DNA from: Bacteroidales bacterium
Lineage (GTDB): Bacteria; Bacteroidota; Bacteroidia; Bacteroidales; UBA7960
Assembly: GCA_003451785.1 (NCBI GenBank)
Contig: DMJL01000217.1
Span: forward strand, 1 to 12,104
Length of the DNA: 12,104 nt
Direction of reading: 5' to 3'
Under the pieces are notes generated by a model. It had not been told where the DNA came from. It was given only the letters and a program-made list of their open reading frames with translations, and made no database searches. Positions 7,037-12,104 of the stretch are shown here, piece after piece. How positions within the stretch are numbered: position 1 is the stretch's first letter; each line of letters begins with the position of its first letter. The position numbers and the translations under genes were made by a program.

Positions 7037-8236
7037 ATGCAAAAAACATTACAATTGTTGCTCAAACCCGGCAAGGATGCTTCTTTAAGGCGATTCCATC
7101 CGTGGGTTTTCAGTGGTGCTTTTCAAAAATTGCCTTTAGGTAGAAATGATGGGGCGCCGGTTGAAGTGTTCGATGCTCAGGGCAACTATTTTGCTGCCGG
7201 CATTTACCAAGATGCCACCATTGCAGTTCGCATCCTTGCGTTTGCGCCAGAGCGTCCAAATTTGGATTCTCAAGAATTTTGGAATCAGAAAATTTCCAAT
7301 GCTTATCGAATGCGTTGTGCATCGGTTTTGGCTGGTGAGATATCTACCAATGTTTATCGTTTGGTACACGGCGAGGGCGATCATCTGCCGGGTCTTATTA
7401 TTGATTTCTACAATGGTCATTTGGTGATACAAGTGCACGCCACAGGTATGTACTCTTATCTTCAGCCTATTGCAAGGGCATTGCAACATCTGTATGGAGA
7501 TAAACTCAAAAGTATAACCGACAAAAGTCGCGAAACTCTGCCAGACTCCTTTTGGCAGCATAAAGAATACAAGGCAAACATTGTAGGAGAAGCAGGTGTG
7601 GTGGAAGTAGAAGAATACGGACATAGATTTTTGGTGGACTTGGAGAAAGGCCAAAAAACCGGATTCTTTATTGACCAACGAGAGAATCGCCAATTGCTTA
7701 AGCATTATGCAAAAGGGAAAAAAGTGCTTAATACCTTTTGTTATTCAGGCGGTTTTTCGGTTTACGGATTGCAGGGAGGTGCATTAGAAATGCACTCATT
7801 AGATAGTTCTGCCAAGGCTATTGACCTTGCCAAGCAAAATGTGGAACTAAACTTTGGTAATGCTCCAAACCATTTTCTCATTCAATCCGATACCCTAAAA
7901 TTTCTCAAATCCACTTCCGAAAGGTTCGATCTTGTGATACTTGATCCACCGGCTTATGCAAAACACACCCATGTGCGGCACAATGCACTACAGGGTTACA
8001 AGAGGTTGAATATGGAAGCATTGAATCTGATCACCAAAGGTGGGGTGCTGTTCACATTCAGCTGCTCGCAAGTTGTGGATATGCCGTTGTTCAAAGGTGC
8101 TGTTTTGGCGGCAGCCATAGAAGCGGGGCGTTCGGTGCGGGTTTTGCATCAATTGTGCCAACCCGCCGACCATCCCGTAAATATTTTTCATCCAGAGGGG
8201 GAGTACTTAAAAGGTCTGGTCTTGCTTGTAGATTAA
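7037..8236 (+). CDS. rlmI: 23S rRNA (cytosine-C5)-methyltransferase, RlmI family
   Basis: The 399-residue protein is a SAM-dependent RNA methyltransferase of the RlmI (YccW) type. The E. coli enzyme makes m5C1962 in 23S rRNA. The N-terminal PUA domain is residues 1-80, with HPWVFSGAF (21-29) and NYFAAGIYQD (50-59). A linker domain includes LVHGEGDHLPGLIIDFYNG. EKGQKTGFFIDQREN (203-217) precedes the Rossmann fold. Motif I, the SAM site, is VLNTFCYSGGFSVYG (230-244). Motif IV is LDPPAYAK (302-309) and motif VI is FTFSCS (339-344) with the catalytic cysteine C343. The C-terminus (PADHPVNIFHPEGEYLKGLVL) matches RlmI closely. I chose the ATG at 7037 because it gives the family N-terminus MQKTLQLLLKPGKD. 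An in-frame TTG at 7025 lies inside the -7-like element. The exact target base is inferred from the family. Confidence 0.93.
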   Translation: MQKTLQLLLKPGKDASLRRFHPWVFSGAFQKLPLGRNDGAPVEVFDAQGNYFAAGIYQDATIAVRILAFAPERPNLDSQEFWNQKISNAYRMRCASVLAGEISTNVYRLVHGEGDHLPGLIIDFYNGHLVIQVHATGMYSYLQPIARALQHLYGDKLKSITDKSRETLPDSFWQHKEYKANIVGEAGVVEVEEYGHRFLVDLEKGQKTGFFIDQRENRQLLKHYAKGKKVLNTFCYSGGFSVYGLQGGALEMHSLDSSAKAIDLAKQNVELNFGNAPNHFLIQSDTLKFLKSTSERFDLVILDPPAYAKHTHVRHNALQGYKRLNMEALNLITKGGVLFTFSCSQVVDMPLFKGAVLAAAIEAGRSVRVLHQLCQPADHPVNIFHPEGEYLKGLVLLVD

Positions 8237-8245
8237 GCACCCTAA

Positions 8246-8268
8246 AATCAATTGATTACTATAGTAAT
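8246..8268. repeat. Two overlapping perfect palindromes before the MATE gene
   Basis: AATCAATTGATT (8246-8257) and ATTACTATAGTAAT (8255-8268) are perfect and share three bases. The second overlaps the -7-like element TAATTTTG (8265-8272). This arrangement resembles an operator for a dimeric regulator such as a TetR- or MarR-type repressor of a drug exporter. No regulator gene lies nearby in the window. Confidence 0.5.
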
Positions 8269-8272
8269 TTTG
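8265..8272 (+). promoter_or_regulatory. Candidate -7 element for the MATE gene
   Basis: TAATTTTG is an exact TAnnTTTG match. The predicted start is near 8279, giving a leader of about 74 nt. No -33 TTTG is seen at the usual distance. The overlap with a perfect palindrome is the main supporting feature. Confidence 0.4.
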
Positions 8273-8276
8273 GCTA

Positions 8277-8316
8277 AGGTCTTGATCAGACCTGCAAGCC
8301 TCTCTTGAGTTTTTTT
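8277..8316 (+). terminator. Hairpins followed by a T-tract (terminator of rlmI or leader attenuator)
   Basis: AGGTCT-TGATC-AGACCT (8277-8293) is a perfect 6-bp stem. A weaker CAAG-CCTCT-CTTG stem (8295-8307) is followed by AG and then seven Ts (8310-8316). Another six Ts lie at 8321-8326. The element sits 40 bp after the rlmI stop. If the 8265-8272 promoter is real it is also inside the MATE leader, so it could attenuate that gene. The second stem is short, so termination efficiency is doubtful. Confidence 0.35.
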
Positions 8317-8352
8317 ATTGTTTTTTCCCTTAAATGGGCTAAAGTTTTTGTA

Positions 8353-9693
8353 ATGCAGTACGCAAAAGTTTCGAACACATACAGCAGTATTTGGAAAATT
8401 AGTTTTCCCATAGTAATTGGTTTGGTAGCCCAAAACCTTATGATGGTGATCGATACTGCTTTTCTGGGTCGCCTAGGAGAGGTAAGTCTGGGGTCAGCAG
8501 CTATAGGAGGTCTCATGCACCTTACTCTTGTGATGCTTGGAACTGGGTTTGGAATCGGAATGCAAATACTCATTGGTAGGCGCAACGGTGAAGGAAATTA
8601 TAGAGTTATCGGCAGATTGTTCGACCATGGTGTTTATTTGCTGGTGGTGCTAAGCATATTTTTGTTCACCATTGTAAGCCTTTTTGGGGAAGTTTTTTTG
8701 GATCACTTTATTGAGTCTCAGGCAGTGTTGCAAGAGAGTAAACGGTTTGTAGAATATCGACGCTTTGGGTTTTTTGTTGGAATGCTGAATATTGCATTCA
8801 CTTCCTTTTTTGTAGGAATTGTGAAAACTCGTGTGGTGATGGGTGCAACCGTGATAATGGCCATTAGCAATATTTTCTTAAACTATATTCTCATTTTTGG
8901 CAAGTTAGGATTTCCTGAAATGGGTATTTCAGGTGCAGCATTGGCTACCAATATATCCGAAAGTGTTGCCCTCGTGTTTTACTTGAGCAATGTGCTCATT
9001 TTTAAATATAAAGACCGTTTTCGGCTTTTTAAATTTCAAAAAGCGCATAGAAAATTGTATTCCAAAATATTCACCATTGCAGGTCCTGTAATGTTGCAGT
9101 ATTTTATTGCATTCTCGGCATGGTTTGCATTTTTTCTGGTGTTGGAGCGTCTCGGAGAAACAGCCCTTGCTGCATCCAATATCACCCGAAGCATTTATAT
9201 GTTTCTCATGATACCTGTTTGGGGGCTTAGTTCGGCAACTACAACACTTATCAGTAACATCATTGGGCAGGGAAGAAAAGATGAAGTAATGAAGATGTTT
9301 AAAAAAATAGTACTGATAAGCATCTTGAGTAATTTGGTTTTTGTGCAAAGCATAATATTTTTCCCGTCAGAGATTGTATCTGTATTTACAAACGACGCGG
9401 CTCTCATTGCTGCCACCATCCCCATACTAAGGGTTGTAACCTTGGCTTTGATAGTGTTTTCGGCCGGTATGATTGCTTTCAGCACCTTGTCGGGTACGGG
9501 CAAGACCACTTTGGCTCTTAAGGTAGAAATTATTGCTATTGCCTTTTATCTTGGTTTGGCATTCTTTTTTTCTTCTTTGGAGAATGCTACAGTACAAATG
9601 GTATGGTTTGTGGAAGTTTTTTATTTTGGGATAATGGGATTGGCTGCCTTGTTTTTCATAAAGCGGGGAAGTTGGAAAAAGCTGCAAGTTTGA
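8353..9693 (+). CDS. MATE family multidrug/cation antiporter
   Basis: The 446-residue integral membrane protein belongs to the MATE (multidrug and toxic compound extrusion) family, which exports drugs or cationic metabolites in exchange for Na+ or H+. The protein is almost entirely hydrophobic helices. The two-fold repeat is visible: the first half begins WKISFPIVIGLVAQNLMMVID (14-34) with TAFLGRLGEVSLGSAAIGG, and the second half begins IFTIAGPVMLQYFIAF (239-254) with FLVLERLGETALAASNI. Length and the central polar loop (about 217-238, KYKDRFRLFKFQKAHRKLY) are typical. The GTGKTT at 381-386 occupies the usual MATE G-T-G-N-T position and is not a P-loop. I chose the ATG at 8353. An in-frame TTG at 8305 would add 16 residues but lies in the T-tract region. 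The substrate cannot be predicted. Palindromes and a hairpin upstream suggest regulated expression. Confidence 0.92.
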   Translation: MQYAKVSNTYSSIWKISFPIVIGLVAQNLMMVIDTAFLGRLGEVSLGSAAIGGLMHLTLVMLGTGFGIGMQILIGRRNGEGNYRVIGRLFDHGVYLLVVLSIFLFTIVSLFGEVFLDHFIESQAVLQESKRFVEYRRFGFFVGMLNIAFTSFFVGIVKTRVVMGATVIMAISNIFLNYILIFGKLGFPEMGISGAALATNISESVALVFYLSNVLIFKYKDRFRLFKFQKAHRKLYSKIFTIAGPVMLQYFIAFSAWFAFFLVLERLGETALAASNITRSIYMFLMIPVWGLSSATTTLISNIIGQGRKDEVMKMFKKIVLISILSNLVFVQSIIFFPSEIVSVFTNDAALIAATIPILRVVTLALIVFSAGMIAFSTLSGTGKTTLALKVEIIAIAFYLGLAFFFSSLENATVQMVWFVEVFYFGIMGLAALFFIKRGSWKKLQV

Positions 9694-9736
9694 TTTTGTG
9701 ATGCAGGTAGTTTTTCAATAACACCCAAGTGCGTAA

Positions 9737-9768
9737 TTTCCTATCCTTTGTTACAATGGTTACTTTTG
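9737..9768 (+). promoter_or_regulatory. Candidate promoter for the GH3/beta-lactamase gene
   Basis: TACTTTTG (9761-9768) matches TAnnTTTG exactly. TTTC at 9737-9740, one base off TTTG, lies 20 bp upstream, the expected spacing. The predicted start near 9775 leaves a leader of about 26 nt to the ATG at 9801. Confidence 0.5.
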
Positions 9769-9779
9769 CATAGAAAAGT
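9762..9779. repeat. ACTTTT-N6-AAAAGT dyad over the promoter
   Basis: ACTTTT (9762-9767), GCATAG and AAAAGT (9774-9779) form a 6-bp inverted repeat that covers the -7 element and the predicted start. Its outer half-sites are the same as in the 2715-2731 repeat, with a 6-bp instead of a 5-bp gap. Confidence 0.4.
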
Positions 9780-9800
9780 GAGTTTTAAATAAAGCGAAAA

Positions 9801-12104
9801 ATGGTTCGGAATCTGTTTCTTATTGTTTTTTTATTGCAATCCCTTGTTGCATTGCAGGTAAGCGCAGCCGATGCTTGGCCTGGGTTGCCTCCTGCAAAAT
9901 CTCTACCATGGCAAAATGGTTTCCACACCCATTGGGTAGATTCGGTAATGGAGTCGTTGACCATAGAGCAGCGAATTGCCCAGCTTATCATGATAGAAGT
10001 GCGGCCTACGCAGGACCCCGGTTTTGCAGCACAAATCGAGAGAGTCATTCGCAGGTATAATCCCGGTGGGATGATTTTTTTTAGAGGCGGACCTGTGCGT
10101 CAAGCTATCCTTACCAACAGATTTCAAGCGGCAGCCCAAACCCCCATGCTTGTAGGGATGGATGCCGAGTGGGGACCGGCAATGCGTCTCGATAGTATAG
10201 TTGCACTACCCCACAAGCTTACTATGGGTGCCATGCGTGGCGACGAACTTGTGCATCAAATGGGTCTTGAAGCTGGCAGGCAACTTAGAAGACTCGGTGT
10301 GCATATCAGTTTCGCTCCGGTGATAGATGTAAACAACAATCCAAGAAATCCGGTTATAAATTTTCGCTCCTTTGGAGAATGCAAGTACAATGTTACCAAC
10401 AAAGGATTGGCTTACATGAGAGGTCTGCAAGATGCAGGAATAATTGCTTCTGCAAAACATTTCCCTGGGCATGGCGATACCCATCAGGATTCTCATTTCA
10501 CCCTTCCGCTAATTGAACTAAGCCGAAGGGAGTTGGATAGCACACATATTTTCCCGTTTAGGCGGTTGATACAAGAAGGAGTGCATTCGGTGATGGTAGC
10601 GCATTTGAAAATCCCATCCTTGGAGTCGGAAAGAAATCTGGCTTCTACATTATCTCCCAAAATTGTAAATCAACTACTTATCAACGAGTTGGGCTTTAGG
10701 GGTTTGATTGTTACCGATGCGTTAGATATGCAAGGTGTGAGCGACCATTTTGCGCCCGGCGAGATGGAAGTAAGAGCTTTTCTTGCCGGAAACGATATTT
10801 TGCTTATGCCCCAAAATTATTCTGCCGCCATTAATGCCATCAAAGAAGCCATTCGCACAGGCAGGATTAGTATGGATGATCTCAACTTTCGCGTTAGAAA
10901 GGTTCTCTACTACAAACAAATGATGGGATTGGCCAATCATAGACCAATAAATGTTCACGGTTTAGTATCCGATCTCAATAGCAGAAATGCCCAAATCATT
11001 AACAACAGAATAGCCAAAGCTGCAACAAGTCTTATTCGAAACGAAAACGATGTTGTGCCAATCAGGATTTCTCCTGCTCAACGAATAGCGGTATTATCGC
11101 TTGGGGCTGAAACAGGCAATGCCTTCCAAAATATGCTGGCCAATTACGGCACTCAGGCTCGGTATAGTTTGACCAAAGCGCATACAGAACAGCAGGCAAC
11201 GCAAATGCTTGAAACACTCAAAGACTACGATTTGGTGATCGTTGGTGTGCATAGAAACACCAACAATGTAGCCCGCAACTATGGAATCAGCAACGATAAC
11301 ATTCAATTTCTCAACACTCTTGCCCAAAGGCAAAAAGTGATACTTACACTATTTGCCAACCCATACAGCCTCATGGCTTTTGGGGCTAATGCCTTGCAAT
11401 TTGAAGGAATTGTTGTGGCATTTCAAGATGGCGTACACTTTGAGGAGGCCGCAGCTCAGATTATTTATGGCGGTGTGGGTGCAAGAGGAAGATTGCCGGT
11501 CTCGGTACCTCCCCATTTTCCACTATTTAGAGGTTATACCACGCCAGACCGTCAAAGAGTGCAATTTGCAATGCCCGAAGATGCGGGTGTTTTGGGCATT
11601 TTGCTAAATCCCATCGACAGTATCGTGCAGAGTGGTATTGACAGCATGGCATTCCCTGGTTGCCAAGTAGTGATAATCAAAGATGGAAAGCTAATTTTTA
11701 ATAGAGCTTATGGTTTTCATACTTACCAAAATAATCAGAGAGTGCATCCAACCGACCTCTACGATTTGGCATCGCTCACCAAAATTTTGGGTGCTACTCC
11801 AGCTCTGATGCATTTGGTGGATGAAGGCAAGATAGATATAAATGAGAATATTGGTAAATATTTGCCGTTTCTTTTAAACACGAATATTGATAGCTTAGAC
11901 TTGCGTAGCATTTTAGCCCATCAGGCACGACTTAGGGCATGGATTCCTTTCTACAGATTCACGATGAATAGCCATCAGTTTTTGCCAAATTACTATTCTA
12001 CCAATCTTCAAGATGGTTTTAGCACCCAAGTAGCAGAAAACCTGTACATTAAAACTAGCTTTGCCGATACTATTAGAAGACGCATTATAGAGGCTCCTTT
12101 GCTC
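9801..12104 (+). CDS. Secreted GH3 beta-N-acetylglucosaminidase fused to a beta-lactamase-type domain (runs off the right edge)
   Basis: All 768 codons to the window edge are open. Residues 1-22 are a signal peptide (FLIVFLLQSLVALQVSA, cleavage before ADAW). Residues about 47-375 are a GH3 NagZ-type barrel. KHFPGHGDT (219-227) with D230-S231-H232 is the NagZ acid/base loop, and D306 in VTDALDM is the nucleophile. Such enzymes release N-acetylglucosamine from peptidoglycan fragments or other glycans. Residues about 400-580 form the GH3 alpha/beta sandwich domain. From about 605 a class C beta-lactamase/penicillin-binding-type serine hydrolase domain begins, with the S658-x-x-K661 motif in DLASLTK. 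HQARLRAWIPFY (708-719) is typical of the Bacteroidota version. The YxN and KTG-type motifs would lie beyond the edge. This fusion is known in Bacteroidota, at roughly 1,000 residues. The function of the second domain (peptidase, esterase or none) is not established here. Export suggests periplasmic wall turnover. Confidence 0.93.
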   Translation, partial: MVRNLFLIVFLLQSLVALQVSAADAWPGLPPAKSLPWQNGFHTHWVDSVMESLTIEQRIAQLIMIEVRPTQDPGFAAQIERVIRRYNPGGMIFFRGGPVRQAILTNRFQAAAQTPMLVGMDAEWGPAMRLDSIVALPHKLTMGAMRGDELVHQMGLEAGRQLRRLGVHISFAPVIDVNNNPRNPVINFRSFGECKYNVTNKGLAYMRGLQDAGIIASAKHFPGHGDTHQDSHFTLPLIELSRRELDSTHIFPFRRLIQEGVHSVMVAHLKIPSLESERNLASTLSPKIVNQLLINELGFRGLIVTDALDMQGVSDHFAPGEMEVRAFLAGNDILLMPQNYSAAINAIKEAIRTGRISMDDLNFRVRKVLYYKQMMGLANHRPINVHGLVSDLNSRNAQIINNRIAKAATSLIRNENDVVPIRISPAQRIAVLSLGAETGNAFQNMLANYGTQARYSLTKAHTEQQATQMLETLKDYDLVIVGVHRNTNNVARNYGISNDNIQFLNTLAQRQKVILTLFANPYSLMAFGANALQFEGIVVAFQDGVHFEEAAAQIIYGGVGARGRLPVSVPPHFPLFRGYTTPDRQRVQFAMPEDAGVLGILLNPIDSIVQSGIDSMAFPGCQVVIIKDGKLIFNRAYGFHTYQNNQRVHPTDLYDLASLTKILGATPALMHLVDEGKIDINENIGKYLPFLLNTNIDSLDLRSILAHQARLRAWIPFYRFTMNSHQFLPNYYSTNLQDGFSTQVAENLYIKTSFADTIRRRIIEAPLL

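Noticed and set aside
8305..8352. TTG start at 8305 for the MATE gene
   Set aside because: It would place the N-terminus in the T-rich leader; the ATG at 8353 gives a normal MATE N-terminus.
9493..9510. P-loop-like GTGKTT in the MATE protein
   Set aside because: It sits at the usual G-T-G-N-T position of MATE transporters inside a membrane-embedded region and has no other ATPase motif.

Overview
This window looks like an ordinary chromosomal segment of a Bacteroidota bacterium. Three things point there: a C-terminal type IX secretion (T9SS) sorting domain on the 4712-6781 product, several start-proximal matches to the Bacteroidota sigma-A -7 element TAnnTTTG, and protein families typical of the phylum (a short 465-residue arginine decarboxylase and a GH3 N-acetylglucosaminidase fused to a serine beta-lactamase domain). 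Intergenic DNA is AT-rich. I see no tRNA, rRNA, CRISPR array, insertion sequence or phage gene.

The layout is two divergent blocks around an AT-rich spacer at 4492-4711. The left block is on the minus strand. In transcription order it has an unrecognised secreted, membrane-anchored protein (4491-3220), a 675-bp spacer that may hold gene debris, a PLP-dependent arginine decarboxylase (2544-1147), and the first 332 codons of the DNA translocase FtsK (998 to the window edge). The right block is on the plus strand. It has a T9SS-exported protein of 14 Asp-box repeats (4712-6781), an RlmI-type 23S rRNA cytosine methyltransferase (7037-8236), a MATE efflux transporter (8353-9693), and the first 768 codons of a secreted GH3 hexosaminidase with a C-terminal beta-lactamase-type domain (9801 to the edge).

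The genes do not form one obvious pathway. FtsK (chromosome segregation at division) and the GH3/beta-lactamase protein (wall turnover or recycling) are both cell-envelope related. The others are housekeeping (polyamine synthesis, rRNA modification) or surface functions. Spacers of 107-675 bp, most with their own promoter-like element, suggest mostly single-gene transcription units.

I did not find a convincing new multi-gene system. The most interesting signals are regulatory: a perfect 17-bp inverted repeat at the predicted start of the decarboxylase transcript, a similar ACTTTT/AAAAGT dyad at the GH3 gene promoter, and stacked palindromes, a hairpin and a T-tract in front of the MATE gene. 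Two proteins also deserve a look: the 14-blade repeat protein and the orphan membrane-anchored protein divergent from it.
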